A stretch of 64,000 nucleotides of DNA from Armigeres subalbatus (GCF_024139115.2 NC_085141.1:370473925-370537924); one strand, 5' to 3'. Counted from the first letter of the stretch, positions 10,931-24,785 are shown. Numbers and translations are program-made. The notes: generated from the sequence alone by a model not told the origin.

Positions 10931-12184
10931 CCCTAAAGTGATTTTTTGACCTTTCTTATGTGATTTTTTTTCAATTCATTTTACGATGCACGAGAAAGGC
11001 ATCATCGCCGCTAGGTGGATTGATAATTTCCATAGAGTTTCGAAAATTATTTTCGTAAGGCTTATTTAGGACTCGGGTCGCCTCTCATATGCTTTCCAAT
11101 TTCCAAGGTTTACATCACTTCTAACAATCTTATCATCTACGTCGAGGCCGTTTAAATCATGTCGCAAGCCTATCCAATCATGAATGAATCATGCAAATCG
11201 CCTAGATGGATGTCGAAATACTTCTGCTCATAGCAAAACAGCCCAGCGTACTAACCGCCGGTTGTGTAGAACGATAATGGGTGCTGTTTGTTTGCTGCCC
11301 CAAACTGCGACGACGGTCGGAATGACGTCTCCGACGACGTCGTCCACATCTGCTGGCTCCAGCGTAGATTTGCTTTAAAAGTCTTATCAGTTGTCGAGGA
11401 GAGTCGCACAGTATCGGTGGATGTCCGTATGAATGCCACAGTCGGCCGCGGGCGGCGACGGGCAGGCAACGTTTAATGTCGAATAACATCCTCCGTCGAG
11501 ATAGAAGGAGGAGCATCGGACCCAGCTGTTGTGTGGTGGGACGACGGGAAGCAAAATATTTGCCATTGTACGCGTGTTGTTTGACAGTTGTTTTGGTTTC
11601 GGACTTTGAGAGGTGCAGCGTGTGGAGTACGTCTCGGCTTTCGTGCCATCATCGCCGCCGCCGCCGTCGTCGTCGTCCTGCTATGGCTGTGGCTGCGTAT
11701 GCGGAGCTGTCCGTCATCGTGACTCGAGCGCAGCTACAGCAGCGTTTGGCGCCACCCTTCCAACCAATCACAATTGCCTGATTGCGAAATTTGCAGTCCA
11801 CATAAGTCGGTGGATTGGATTCGGCTCTAGTGCAGTGCCAGCGGAACGCAAAGCTTTTGATTTATGATGGGCTGAGCACAAGTGGCAGCCTACGTTCAGG
11901 GTAGGGATTTACAACCGCGTAGTATCCACGCATGTGATACGGGACTATCTTTCAATAAACAAGCTACGGATATTGCTGGGAAGTCCTAATTCGTGTTGGA
12001 ATTCCAACTTGTAGTGATGTATGGGAAGTTCTTAGGAGCATAACAACAAATATCGCGTATCAAGCTATTATAAATTAATTTTTATTGAACTTTAAAACTT
12101 TCAAACTAAAATAAGTCATTGCGTGCAACGTCTAAACCTTCATTAATCATTCTATTTATTTTCTCCTTTTTTTCATGTCTCCAG
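10931..12184. other. Intron upstream of the first L1 exon, with a CpG-rich island
   Basis: No repeat family seen elsewhere in the window recurs here. From about 11180 to 11860 the sequence is GC- and CpG-rich, with a mixed GCC/GTC trinucleotide run at about 11650-11678. Open frames across it on both strands overlap each other and show no known domain. A non-coding regulatory island is possible. The last 40 bases form the polypyrimidine tract and AG of the exon at 12185. The previous receptor exon with the signal peptide was not recognised. Confidence 0.4.
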
Positions 12185-12474
12185 GCGTGTGCGGCAGCGT
12201 CGACGTCCGTAACTCGCCGACCCACCTTGACCGGCTCAAGGACTGCGTGGTGGTCGAGGGCTTCGTGCACATTCTCCTCATCGACAAGTACAAGGACGAA
12301 GACTTCCAGAACTATACCTTCCCCCTGCTAACGGAGATCACCGAGTACCTGCTGCTGTTCCGCATCAACGGGCTAAAAACTCTGCGGCGACTCTTTCCGA
12401 ACTTGGCCGTCATACGGGGGGATGTCCTGGTCGGTGACTACGCCATGGTCGTCTACGAACTGATGCACATCGAG
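12185..12474 (+). CDS. InR: Insulin receptor, internal exon encoding the N-terminal half of the L1 domain
   Basis: The exon encodes the start of the first leucine-rich (L1) ligand-binding domain of an insulin/IGF receptor tyrosine kinase. Readable landmarks are VCGSVDVRN, the KDCVVVEG strand, then [20 protein letters not shown] and [10 protein letters not shown], and finally [12 protein letters not shown]. The two cysteines (VCGS, KDC) correspond to the first disulfide pair of the family. The acceptor is a polypyrimidine tract ending TGTCTCCAG at 12184, and the donor is GAG|GTAGGT at 12475. The exon begins in phase 1 (first base of its first codon lies upstream) and ends in phase 0, joining in frame to the exon at 28813. 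Only extracellular L1 sequence is in this window; the cysteine-rich, fibronectin, transmembrane and kinase parts lie beyond 64 kb. Codons are GC-rich compared with the introns. Confidence 0.96.
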
Positions 12475-14424
12475 GTAGGTGACATGGGAAATTGAAATTG
12501 TTTGGTTGGGATAATGAACGTTTCCTAATGGAGCCATTAAAGTCATCATTACGTTTTGAATTATTTAGCACCTACAATTGCTGCCATGGCTTTTCGAATA
12601 CGCATTTTAAATTGTTTGGAATTGATTGTTATGGACGATATTGATTTTGATTTTGTGCCTGGTTCAATCAGTTGGTTTGTTTGGTTTGTTTGTAACGAAA
12701 CATATTTTTAATAATTTTTTACTATTGCTAATAAAAAGCACACTCTAACAAACGGCAAACAAACCTTGCTATGTATTAAGAGTTAAGTAAAAATATTGAA
12801 TGATATTTATTGCACACTCAACTCATTTGATAACTTCACCCAATTTTGTTCAACAGATCTATTCGGCAACCATTTTACACGTTTTATGTTTTGTTTCGAA
12901 ATTTCTCTAAAAAACTGTAAACGGATAACCGTGCAGTTACGCTGCTGAGAAATCTGTGATATTTCACAGAAATCTGTGAATTGATTGAAATGTGTAATAT
13001 CTTTAAATTGAAAACAACAACTACGTAGAAAAACCGGCTGTCACAACGTAAATCAGCTCCGTTTGTTTCCCCCTTGAAAGCAACTTATCCCGATCCAGCG
13101 ACCAGAAATTACCCTCCAGCAATTCGTCCCTAGGCAGGCAGCTGCCACGAAGGAAAAAAAATCCAGAAATAACCTTCCCCTCATTAGCTAGATCAAGCTA
13201 GGAAAGACCGATCAATCTATTTCGGGCTGTTCCTTCATCTCCAAGTGGGAGGGGTCGCCGACGCGCTCGTTGCCTCGCTCAGCTCGTTCAAAGTCAAAAT
13301 GCGATGAAATCTAAGCTCCTGCCGCTGCTGCTGTGGCTGCTAGTTCACTTTATTGACCGTAACCGATGAAAACAATCCGGCATCGATAATCCCCCGGTCC
13401 TGCAAGCGCAGTAAAATGATGCTAAATTTTGAGAGGTAAAAAATAAAAAAATAAAATAGAAATCGGCCACGGATCAACAACCATAACAACGCGCGCTGCC
13501 TCTTTAATAGTCAGATGCTCTTGCAGACGGGCAGACAAATAGGCAGGCAGTAAGTGGCAACAGGTAGCGCCCGAGAGAGGTTCACCACGCACAATCATCG
13601 CACCAGAATGAACGAGTTTATTCCGAGCCGGCAGAATAATGAATGCCTCAAAATAAAACTGTTATTGTTTATAATGTTTATAATCATCAATTATTTATAA
13701 ACGAACATATTCCGTCAATTGGGAATGTTTTGAAGCGTTCCATTAAACCCTTTTATGTACTTTTTCATATTAGAAATCCACGTTTTTCCTGCGACGTATA
13801 CATTTCGGCCATTCGAATGATGACGGAAACAACTACGCATCAGTCAGAGCCAGAGAAAGAAGAAGTTTACGACATTTGTGTTTTTCGGGATTTTTTGTTT
13901 TGTTTCTATAAATTTATTGGCAATTTTCGGTGATTTACTGCTGCCAAACGATGGTAGAGAAGCCCTCACGGCGCCCGTCCCCTCACATTTGCGCCCCTTC
14001 TAGTTGACTTCTGTTTGAAGAGCCGATCAACTGTTTTAAGCTAGCGAGAGCATTAGCAGGAAATACTCTTGAGTGATGAAAGCATTTAGAGAATGTTGTA
14101 AAACATTCCGATTAATCAGAGGTGGATCAGGAACGCAAACATGAATGGGGATTTAACATTTTGTTTGTTTTTCATCGAAAGCAATGGCAGACATGAAAGT
14201 ACTTCAAATATATATTAGCTTCTTTTAATTAGGGAGACTAAGTTGTTGCTAAGCTGGGTAGTAGCCTGAATGACGAATCTTTTCCTGGATGGATTGAGGA
14301 TCAATAAGCGTTTGCTAGAAGCTGAAACACATCTGTTGGAAGCTTGGATTAATTCTTACGAAACCTTGTGAGTCTGATTCTTGAAGATCTCGAGAACATC
14401 CTAAGAATTTTTTTTAGTTTCTGT
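12475..14424. other. 5' part of the 16.3-kb InR intron, no coding content
   Basis: AT-rich sequence to about 13040 includes a small dyad of CTGTGATATTTCACAG type at 12950-12985. About 13050-14030 is mixed-composition, apparently single-copy sequence with purine-rich and pyrimidine-rich tracts. It ends with a patch of GGCGCCCGTCCCC type near 13970. The plus frame 13643-13933 has no recognisable domain. From 14200 the sequence grades into decayed repeat units. Confidence 0.4.
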
Positions 14425-14700
14425 TTGTCCAGAAGTTAGAACTTTTTCTACTGAAAGCTGGAAAAGCTTCTTCCTGAAGCTGAAAAAGCTTATCTCAGAT
14501 GCTGGAAAAGCTTCTCACAAATGCTAGAAAAGCTTCGCCCAGGAGCAGAAATGCTTCTCCCAGAAGTTAATAAAGCTTCTCGTAAAAACTGGAAAAGCTT
14601 CTCCAAGAAGCCGAAACAGCTGCTCCCAGAAGTTGAAAAAGCTTTCTACAGAAGCTGAAAAAGCTTCTCCCAAAAGTTGAAAAAGATTCTTTTACCGAGC
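14425..14700. repeat. 22-bp tandem array (GAAGC...GCTTC unit), first block
   Basis: Units such as GCTGGAAAAGCTTCTTCCTGAA repeat every 22 bases. Arms GAAGC and GCTTC flank TGGAAAA in each unit. This block directly precedes the GAGGC-type array and is the same family as the blocks from 16.7 kb on. Confidence 0.85.
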
Positions 14701-16667
14701 CCTTTGAATGGAAGCTCCTTTAAGCTTTTGAATCCTTTTGAAGTAGACTTCCGCGCCTCTGCATTAGAGGCATTAGAGGCCACTCAAAAGGAGGCTGCCT
14801 TTGCAGCTTAAAACGACGCTTCCAAGCCTCTTGAAAGAATGCTTCCGAACCACTTGAAAGTAGACTTCTGAGCCTCTTGAAAGAAGAATTCTGAGCCTTT
14901 TGAATGGGGGCTTCCGAGACTTTTGAAAGAAGGCTGCCGAGCCTCTTGAAAGAAGGCTTCCGAGCCTCTCGAAAGGAGCCTTCCGAGCCTTTTGAAAGGA
15001 GGAGGCTTCTGAGCCTCTTGAATGGACGCTTCCGAGCCTCTTAGAAGAAGGCTTTTGAGCCTCTTGAAAGGATGCTTTTAAGTCTCTAGAAATGTGGCTT
15101 CCTACCCTCTTGAAAGGAGCCTTCCGAGCCTCTTGGAAGGAGGTTTTAGAGCCTCTTGAAAGGATCTTGAAAGAAGACTTCTAAACCTCTTGAAAAGAGG
15201 CTTCCGAGCTTCTTGAAAGAAGTCTTCCGAGCCTTTTGGAAGAAAGTTTTCGAGCCTTTCGAAGGAAGGCTTCCGAGACTTTTGGAAGCAGGCTTCCAAG
15301 CCTTTTGGAAGAAGGCTTCCCAACCTCTTAAAAGGATGTTGAAAGGAGTCTGCCGGGCCTCTTGATAGGAGCCTCTTGGAAGGAGGCTTTTGAGCCTCTT
15401 GAAAGGAGACTCCTGAGCCTCTTAAAAGGAGGCTTCTAAGCCTCTTGAAAAGAGCCTCTTAAAAGGATATTGAAAGGAGGCTTCAGAGCCTCTCGTAAGG
15501 CTTCCGAGCCTCTTGAAAGGACACTTTAGAGCCTCTTAGAGGGAGGCTTTTGAGCTTCTTGAAAGGATGCTTTTGAGTCTCTTGAAAGGGATTTTTGAGC
15601 CTCTTGAAAGGAGGCTTCCGAGTTTCTTGAAAATAGGCTTTTGAGCTTCTTGAAAGGAGGTTTCCGAGCCTCTTATAAGGCTTCCGAGCCTCCTGAAAGA
15701 AGGCTTCCGAGCCTCTTGAAAGGAGTCTTCCGAGCTTCTTAAAAGAACGCTTCCGAGCCTCTTAGAAGAAGGCGTTTGAGCCTCTTGAAACGATGCTTTT
15801 GAGCCTCTTGAAATGAGGCTTCCGAGCCTCTTGAAGGGAGCCTTCCGAGCCTCTCGAAAGGAGGCTTCTGAGCCTAGAAGGAGGTTTTTGAGCCTATTGA
15901 AAGAAGACTTCTGAGCCTCTTGAAAGAAGGCTTATGAGCCTCTTCAAAATAGGCTTCCGAGCCTCTTGAAAGGAGGCTTTTGAGCCTCTAGAAAAGCAGG
16001 CATTTGAGCCTCTACAAAAGAAGTCTTTTGAGCTTCTTGAAAGGGAGGCTTCCGAGCCTCTTGAAAGGAGGCTTTTGGGCCTCTTAAAAAGGATTTTTGA
16101 GCCTCTTGAAAGGAGGCTTCCGAAAATTGGCTTCCGAGCGTTTTGGAAAGAGGCTTTTTAGCCACTTGAAAGGAGGCTTCTTAGCCTCTTGAAAAAAGGC
16201 TTCCGAGTCTCTTGAAAGGAGGCAACCTAATCACTTGAAAGGAGGCTTCTGAAGTGCCCAGGAGGCTTCCGAGCCTCTTGTAAGAAGGCCTTCAAGCTGC
16301 TTGGAAGAAGGCTTCCGAGATGCGTAGAAGGATGCTTCTAATCCTCTTGCAACGAAGGAACCGAGCATTAGTGAAAAAAAATTCATTTTGTTCATTCGAC
16401 GTTTTGCTCGTTCGATCTTTTGTTCCGCAGCCCTTTATACATTGTGCTGGTTGTGGAAGGCAGAATTCAATTGGGATTTATTGATCGCTTTGCATGTTAT
16501 GTACAATATAAATTTTTGAAATAAAAATACACATTTATCAAAACTATATCAATGAGTTTTGATTGGAATTGTAATACGTCCGCCATTACGCATTTTTGTC
16601 CGAGGTACCCCCTAGAGCCAGCGAAGGTACCCCCAGGGGTACATGTACCCCAGGTTGAGAACCGCTG
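14700..16667 (+). mobile_element. Composite hAT-like element, copy B: long degenerate 23-bp array plus right terminus
   Basis: Diverged GGCTTCCGAGCCTCTTGAAA units fill 14700-16345, room for about 70 units at 23 bp. Next comes the conserved module: GTTCCGCAGCCCTTTATAC near 16421, TTGCATGTTATGTAC near 16490 and TCCGCCATTACGCATTTTTG near 16579. The element ends with the palindromic GGGGTACATGTACCCC at 16636-16651 and GAGAACCGCTG ending at 16667. Array units are more diverged here than in copy A. The left border is taken where the unit type changes; no left terminal repeat was found. Confidence 0.65.
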
Positions 16668-19600
16668 TCCTAGAAGTCGAAAACGTTCCTCTAAACTGCT
16701 GAAAAAGCTTCGCCCAAGAGCAGAAAAGCTTTCAGAAGGTGGAAAAGCTTCCCCAGAAGCAGAAAAGCTTCTTTTACACATGGATAAGCTTCTCCCAGGT
16801 GCTGGAAAAGTTTCTCCCAGAAGCTGAAATAAAGGTTCTTAGAAGCTGAAAAAGCTTCTTCTAAAAGCCAAAAACTTTTTTCTCAAATGCTTGAAAACAT
16901 CGCCCAGAAACAAAAAATCTTCTCTCAGAAGGTGGATAAGTTACTTCCGGATGCTGGAAAAGTTGCTCTTAGAATCTGAAAAAGATTCTCCATGATGCTG
17001 GAAAACCTTCTCCCTGAAGCTGAAAAAGCTTTTTCCAGAAGTTGAAAAAGCTTTTTCCAGAAGTTGAAAAAGCTTTCTGCAGATGATGGAAAAGCTTTAT
17101 CCAGAAGTTGAAAAAGATTTTCGCAGCAACCAAAACAGCTTCTCCTAGAAGCCGAAAAAAAATACTCCCTGATGCTGGAAAAGCTTTTTCATGTAGCTGA
17201 AAAAGCTTCTCCCTGAAGCTGGAACAGTTTCGCCTAGAAGCCAAAAACGTTTCTCTGAAATGCTCTAAAAGCATCGCTCAAGTGGAGAAAAGCTTCTCTC
17301 AAAAGATGGGAAAGTTTCTCTCAGATGCTGGAAAAGTGTCTCCCAGAAGTTCGAAAAAAAGTTTTTCACAGAAGCTGGAATAGATTCTCCCAGAAGCTGA
17401 AAAATATTGTCCAAGAAGCCGAAAAAATTTCTGCCTGATGCTGGAAAAGCTTTTTCTTGAAGCCGAAAAAGCTTATTCCAGAATTTGAAAAAGCTTTCCA
17501 CAGATGCTGGAAAAGCTTCTCCCAGAAGTTGAAAAATAGTTTCGCAGCAACCGAAAAAGCTTCTTCCAAATGCTGGAAAAGCTTCTTCCAGAAGACGAAA
17601 AAGTTTCTCTCAAATCCTGGAGCCCAGCAGCAGAAAAGCTTCTCTCAGAAAATGGATAAGCTTCTCCCAGATGCTGTGAAAGTTTCTCCCAGAAATTTGA
17701 AAAGCTCCTCCCAGAAGCTGTAAAAGCTTTTCTCAGAAGTTGAAAAAGTTTATATCTGAAGTCAAAAAAATTTCTCACTGATGCTGGAAAAGCTTTTTCT
17801 TGAAGCCGAAAAAGCTTCTTCCAGAAGTTGAAAAAACTTTACACAGACGCTGGAACTGCTTCTTCCAGAAGTTGAAAAAAATTCTCGCAGAAGCCGAAAA
17901 ACTTCTCCCAGATTCTGGAAAAGCTTTTTCCAGAAGCCGAAATAGTTTTTTCCATAAGCTGAAAAAGCTTCTCTTAGAATCCGGAAAAGCTTATCCTTGA
18001 AGCCAAAAACGTTTGATGAAAATATTTCGCCCAGAAGCTGGAAAAGCTTCTCCAAAAGCTAGAAAATCATCTCCCAGAAGCTGCAAGAGCTTCTCACAGA
18101 AGTTGAGAAACCTTCTCCTAGAAAATAAAAAAAAAGCTCGCAGGAGCTGGAAAAGCTTCTGCCAGAAGTTAAAAAATCTACTCGCAGAAGCCGAAAAAGA
18201 TTCTTCCAGATGTCGGAAAAGCTCCTCCCTGAAAAGCTTTTTACATAAATTGGAAAATCTTCTTCCACAAGCCGAAAACTTGTACTGGAAAAGCTCCTTC
18301 CAAAAACTAGGAATGCTTCGCCTAGAAGCAGAAAAGCTTCTCTTGGAACGTTGATAAGCTTCTCCCAGAAGTTGGAAAAGTATCTCTCTGAAGTTGAAAA
18401 AGCTTTTCCATGATGCTGAAAAAGCTTCTCCCAGATGTAGAAATAGCTTCCCACAGAAGCTTAAATCGTTTCTCCCAGATGCTGGAAAAGCTTATTGCCG
18501 AAGCTTGAAAAGCTTTTTTCCCAAGCTTAGAAAGCTTCTTTCTTATGCATTGAAAGTTTTATCCCAAAGAAGCTTTCCCAATATACGATAAATTGGGAAA
18601 GCTTCTTCCCTAAGCCCGAGAAGCTTGGAAAGTTTTTTCTAAAGCTTGGGAAACCTTCTTCCCAAAGCTTGTGTAATAGTCTTCTCAAAGCTTGGGAATG
18701 CTTTTCCTAAAGCTAGGGAAAGCTTCTTCCCAAAGCTTGAGAAACCTCCTTCCTGAAGCTTGGGAAACTTTCTTTTTCTTGAAGCTTAGAAAAGCTTGTT
18801 AACGATGTTTAAGAAAGCCTTTTCCTTTCGCTTCCCAAAAGCTTCTTCAGGAAGTTTAGGAAAACTACTTTCCGATGCTTTGGAAAAAATCTTTCCAAAA
18901 CTTGAGAAAACTTCTTTTGGAAGCTTGGGAAAGCTTCTTTTTGCATCTTGGGAAGGCTTCTCTTCGAAGCTTGGAAGCTTCTTCTCAAAGCTTAGAAAGT
19001 TTTTATTTTCGAATCCTGAAAAGCTTCTTCCAGAAGCGAATCTTTTTCACGAATCTTGGAATGCTTTTTCTCGAAGCTTTGTGAGCTCCATACCGAAGCT
19101 TGGAAAGATCGTTCCCAAAACTGGGAAAACTTCTGTTAGAAAAGACCTCCAGAAGATGGAAGAGCTTTTTCAGATGCTAGGATATTTTTATTCAGAGGCT
19201 TCGTAAGCTTTTTTTAAAAACTGCTTCGTGAATCATGAAAAGTTTTTTCACCTGATTATGGAAAACTGTTTTCTCAAAGCTTGGGAAAGCTTCTTCCTTT
19301 CCCTTCCTGGAAGCTTATTATCATGGGCAGTTTTGGGAATATTCTTCCCAAAGCTTCTTTTCGAAGCTTAGGTAGGCTTTTTATCTTTCGAAAGCTTCAT
19401 CCCGAAACTTGGACAGTTTATTCCCGAAGCTTGGAAAAGCCTTCTTTTCGAAGCTTGGAAAAGCCTCTTGCCGAAGCTTGGGAAAGCATCTGTCCGAAGC
19501 TTGGGAAAGCTTATTTTCGAATCTTGAGAAGGCTTCTTTTTGAAGCTTGGAAAGCTTCTTCTCGTAGCTTTGACAGCTTCTTCTTGAAGCTTGGAAAGCT

Positions 19601-22600
19601 CCTTCCTAAAACTGGGAAAACGTCTTCTTGAAAATGAGAATTTTTTTTCTTGAAGACGAGAAAGCTTTTTCTAGAAGCTAGGAGTGTACCATCCAGAAGC
19701 TTCGTAAGCTTCTTTAACAATTTTGGCAAAAGCTTCTTTTCTTTCCGAAGCTTGGAAAGCTGCTTCCCAAATCATGGAAAGTTTTTTACCGAACTGTGAA
19801 AAACTGTTGAACGAAGCTTGGAAAGTTTGTCCTGGAAGATAAGAGAGATTTCTCCAGAAGATGGAAAGACTTCTTTCCAGATGCTGGGAAAGGCTCATCT
19901 AGAAGTTTCTGGAACTTTGTTTTGGAAGCTTGGAAAGCTTCTACCCAAAGCATGAAAGAGTTCTTCCCGAAGCTTGGATAGTTTTTTTCCCCGGAGCTTG
20001 GAAATCTTCTTCCTAATGCTTGGAAAGATCCCTCTTGAAGCTTGGGTAAGCTTTTTATCGAATTTTAGGAGAGCTTCTTCCCAAAGCTTGAGAAAGATAT
20101 TTTCTGGAACATGAGAAAGCTTCTTCCCGAAGCTTAGAAAGCTGCTACACGATGCTTGGAAAGCTTCTTCTCGAAGCTTGGAACACTTCTTCCCAATGCT
20201 TGGGAAGATTCTTTCCGAAGCTTGGGTAAGCTTTTTATCGAATTTTGGGAAAGCTTCTTCCCAAAATTTAAGAAAACTTTTTCTTGAAGCTTGGGAAAGT
20301 TTTCCGCAGGTGTTTGAAAAGTTTCGCGCAAAAGCTGAAAAGGCTTCTCCTGGAAATCGAAAAAGCTTCTCCTAGAAGCCGAAAACGTTTCTCTCAAATG
20401 CTGGAAAAGCTTCACCCAGGAGCAGAAAAGCTTCTTTCGAAACATGGATAAGCTTCTCTCAGATGTTGGAAAAGTTTCTCCCAGAAGTTCGAAAGCTTCT
20501 TCCAGAAGCTGAAATAGATTCTCCTAGAATTTAAAAATGATTCTCCTAAATGCCGAAAAAGTTTATCCCTGATGGTGGAAAAGCTTCTTCCTGAAGATGA
20601 AAAAGCTTCTTCCAAAAGCCGAAAAAGCTTTTTTCCAGAAGTTGAGAAAGCTTTCTGCAGATACTGGAAAAGCTTCTTTCAGAAGTTGAAAAAGATTTTC
20701 GCAGCAATCGAAAAAGCTTCTCCCAGATGCAAGAAAAGTTTCTCCTATAGTCAAAATAGTGTCTTCCATAAGCTGAAAAATATCCTCCCTGAAGCTGGAA
20801 ATGCTTTTCCTAGAAGCCAAAAACAAGATTGTCCCAGAAATTGTCCAGAAGTTGAAAAAGCTTTTCACAGATTCTGGAAGTTGAAAAAAAGTTTCGCAGC
20901 AACCGAAAAAGCTTCTCCCAGATGCTGGAAAAGCTTCTCCCTGAAGCTGAAAAAGCTTCTCCGATAAGCCGAAAAAGTTTCTCCTAGAAGCCAAAAGCAT
21001 AGCTTCTCCCAGAAGTTGAAAAAGATTCTCGCAGACGCCGAAAAACATCTCCCATATTTTGGAAAAGCTTCTTCCAGAAGCCGAAATAGTTTCTTCCAGA
21101 AGCTGAAAAAGCTTCTCTTAGAATCCGGAAAAGCTTCTCCTTGAAGCCAAAAGCGTTTCTCTCAAATGATGAAAATCTACAATAGTTTTATTCTACAAAA
21201 GAAATTCTTCTCCCAGAAGCTGCAAGAGCTTCTCACAGAAGTAGAGAAACCTTCTCTCAAAAAATAAAATAAAAACTTGCGGAAGCTGGAAAAGCTTCTC
21301 CCAGTAGTTGAAAAATCTACTCGCAGAAGGTGAAAAAGATTCTTCCAGATGCTGGAAAAGCTTCTTCCAGATGCTGGAAAAGCTTATCATAAAAATCTGA
21401 AAAATTCTCCCAGATTCTGGAAAAGCTTCTCCTAAAAGCCGAAAACTTGTGCTGGAAAAGCTCCTCCCAAAAACTAGGAAAGCTTCGCCGAGAAGCAGAA
21501 AAGCTTCTCTTAAAAGGTGGGTAAGCTTCTTCCAGAAGCTGGGAAAAGCTTCTCCATGATGCTGAAAAAGCTTCTCCCAGATTTAGAAATAGCTTCCCGC
21601 AGAAGCTAAAATCGTTTCTCCCAGATGCTGGAAAAGCTTCGCCCAGTAGCTGAAAAAGCTTACTGCTGAAGCTTGGAAAGCTTTTCCCCCAAGCTTGGAA
21701 AGCTTCTTTCTGATGCATTGAAAGTTTTATCCTAAAACCTTTTTCCCGAAGCTAGAAAAGCTTCTCTTTCTTGAAGCTTGGAAAAGCTTCTTCACGATGT
21801 TTGGGAAGCTTTTACTCTTCCCTTCCCAAAAGCTTCTTCCTGAAGCTTTGGAAAAATTCTTCCGAAATTTTGCTTCTTGGGAAAGCTCCTTTTCTATGTT
21901 TAAGATTGAACATTTCTGAAGCTTGGGAAGCTTCTTCCCGAAGCTTAGAAAGTTTTTTTTCCTGAATCATGGAAAGCTTCTTCCAGAAGCGAATCTTTTT
22001 CACGAATCTTGGAATCCTTTTTCGCGAAGCTTTGTAAGCTTTTTCCCGAAGCTTGGAAAGATCGTTCTCAAAACTGGGAAAATTTCTTCTAGAAGATGAG
22101 AAAGGTTTTTTTTTCCAGAAGATGGATGTTATTTTCTAGAAGCTAGGATAGTTTTATTCAGAAATTCGTAGGCTTTTTTCGAAGCTTGAGAAAGCTTCTA
22201 TACTTCCCAAAATTTGGAAAACTGCTTCCTGAATCATGAAAAGTGTATTTCCCCGAACTATGGAAAACTTTTTTTCCGAAGCTTGGGAAAGCTTCTTTCC
22301 TTCTCTTCCCGAAAGTATATTTCCTTGGAAATCTTAAAAAAATCTTGGAAAAAATATTCCGAAACTTCTTTTCGAAGCTTAGAAAGACTTTTTTATGCTT
22401 CAAAAGTTTCTTTCCAAAACTTGGACAGTTTTTGCTCGAAGCTTGGAAAGTTTCGAAACTTGGGAAAACATCCGTCCGAAGCTTGGGAAAGATTATTTTT
22501 GAATCTTGAGAAGGCTTCTTTTCGTAGCTTTGACACCTCCTTCTTGGAAATGTCCTTACTAAAACTGGGAAAAAGTCTTAAGCTAGAAAAACTTCTCCCA

Positions 22601-24220
22601 GAAGTTGTAAAGTTTCATCCCTGAAGCTGAAAAACTTCTCCCAGATTCTAGATAAGCTTCTCCCAGAAACCAGATGCTGAAAAAGTTTCTCTTAGAATCC
22701 GGAAAGGCGTATCCTAGGAGCAAAAACCGTTTCTCTGAAAATGCTAAGTGCTGAAAATACTTAACCCAGAAGCTGGAAGAGTTGAGAAACCTTTCCACAG
22801 AAAATAAAAAAAACTCGCAGAAGCTGGAAAAGCTTCTTCCAGAAGTTGAAAAATCTACTTGCAGAAGCCAAAAAAGATTCTTCCAGATGCTGGACAAGCT
22901 TCTTCCAGGAGCTGGAAAAGCTTCTCACAGAAATTGGAAAAGCTTCTTGCCGAAGTTTGGAAAAAATATTCCTGAAACATTGGAAAGCTTCTTTTCTATG
23001 CTTGGATGTGCTTGTTTTTGAAGCTTGGGAAAGTTTTTTTTTCAAAGTTTCGGAAAGCTTTTTTTGAAGCTTCAGGAAAGCTTCTTTCTGAAGTTTTGGG
23101 AAAGCTGCTTCCCGAAGCTTGACAAAGCTTCTTCCATTCCCTTCCCAAAAGTTTCTTCCTGGAGCTTTAGAAAAATTCTTCCTGAAACTTTTAAAGCTTC
23201 TTTTCTATGCTTGTTTTTGAAGCTTGGGAAAGCTTGGAAAGTTTTTTTTTTCAAAGTTTGGGAAAGCTTCTTTTTTTAGAAAAGCTTCTTTCCTAAGTTT
23301 TTGGAAAGATTCTTCCCTTCCAGAAAGTTTCTGCCTGGAGCTTTGGAAAAACTCTTCCTGAAACTTTGGAAAGCTTCTTTTCTATGCTTGGGTGTGCTTG
23401 TTTTTGAAGCTTAGGAAAGCTTGTTTTCAAACCTTGAGAAAGTTTTTTTTTTCAAAGTTTGGGAAAGCTTCTTTTCGAAGCTTAAGGAAAGCTTCTTTCC
23501 GTAGTTTTGGAAAAGCTGCTTCCCGAAGCTTGGGAAGGCTTCTTCTCGAAGCATGGAAAGCTTCTTCTCGAGGCTTGGAATGTATCTTCCCGACACTTGG
23601 GAAAGCATCTTCCCGAAGCTCGGGAAAGCTTCTTCCTGAAGTAAAGGAAAGCTTCCTCCAGAATCGTGGGAAATATTTTCCCTGAAGCTAAGGAAATCTT
23701 GTTCCCGAAGCTTGGGAAACTTTATTCTTCTTGAAGCTGAGAAAAGCTTCTTCCCTTCCCTTCCCAAAAGTTTCTTCTTGGAGCTTTGGAAAAATTCTTC
23801 CTGAAACTTTGGAAAGTTTCTTTTCTATGCTTGGGTGTGCTTGTTTTTGAAGCTTGGGAAAGTTTTTTTTTTCAAAGTTTGGGAAAGCTACTTTTCGAAG
23901 CTTTAGGAAAGCTTCTCTTCGAAGTTTTGGGAAAGCTGCTTCCCGAACCTTGAGACAGCTTCTTTTTGAATCTTGGGAAGGCTTCTTTTTGAGGCTTGGA
24001 AAACTTCTTCTCGAGTCTTGGGAAAGCATCTTCTCGAAGCTTGGGAAAACTTATTTTCGAACCTTGAGAAAGTTTCTTTTCGATGCTTGGAAAACTTTTT
24101 CTCGTAGCTTTGACAGCTCCTCCACTAAGCTTGGAAAGCTCCTTCTCAAAGCTGGGAAAGCTTCTTTCCAGAAGATGAAAGAGCTTTTTCTAGAAGCTGG
24201 GAATGTTTCACGCTTCGTAA

Positions 24221-24785
24221 CAAGGACGGAAATCTTCGTTTTACTATCAGTTGCATCGATGCTCAGTAGGCAGCTTCGTCATTGATTCGTCTTTGTTTTG
24301 ATCAGACGCTCGGCACTGCAGACACGAACATCTCGCAGCATGCTGTCAAACTTCCATACCAGATTTACCGCCCGATCCTCAATAGCCGATTGATAATCGA
24401 GCGTAAAAAATGAATATCTACCGGGGCTGAAATGAATATTTTGAATTGCGGTTGATTTGCACCGATAAATGATGATTATTTTACTTTATATACTAAACGA
24501 ATGCATATATTTTAGGAATCTGACTTCAAAATGTTGAATCCATGCACCGCAGTATGAAATGATATTCATATTTTGAGATTTCAAATTGAATATCAATGTG
24601 CCAAGCTGAAGATTCATTTTGACACCGCACAAAACAACGCTGACACCGAGAGTCGACGCTTGCTGCTGTTCGTGCACTTGCCGTCTTATTCATTCGCACA
24701 TTCAAATTCGGGAAGGACTAGCAACTTGATTGTGTGTTGGATGTCAGCTGTTGGAGTGTAGTTGAAATGACTTTTTCTGTCCCTG
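24221..24785. mobile_element. hAT-type MITE with 8-bp target duplication inside the minisatellite
   Basis: The element is flanked by CTTCGTAA at 24213-24220 and 24786-24793, an exact 8-bp duplication. Removing it restores a normal array unit (TTCGTAAGCTTCTT, also seen near 26820). Its ends are imperfect inverted repeats: CAAGGACGGAAA on the left and, reverse-complemented, CAGGGACAGAAA on the right. An 8-bp duplication with CA...TG termini is the hAT signature. The 565-bp interior has no transposase frame, so mobilisation would have needed an autonomous partner. Confidence 0.9.

Noticed and set aside
12119..12331. Alternative plus frame through the first L1 exon
   Set aside because: Out of frame with the insulin receptor L1 sequence, which matches the family throughout and has proper splice borders.
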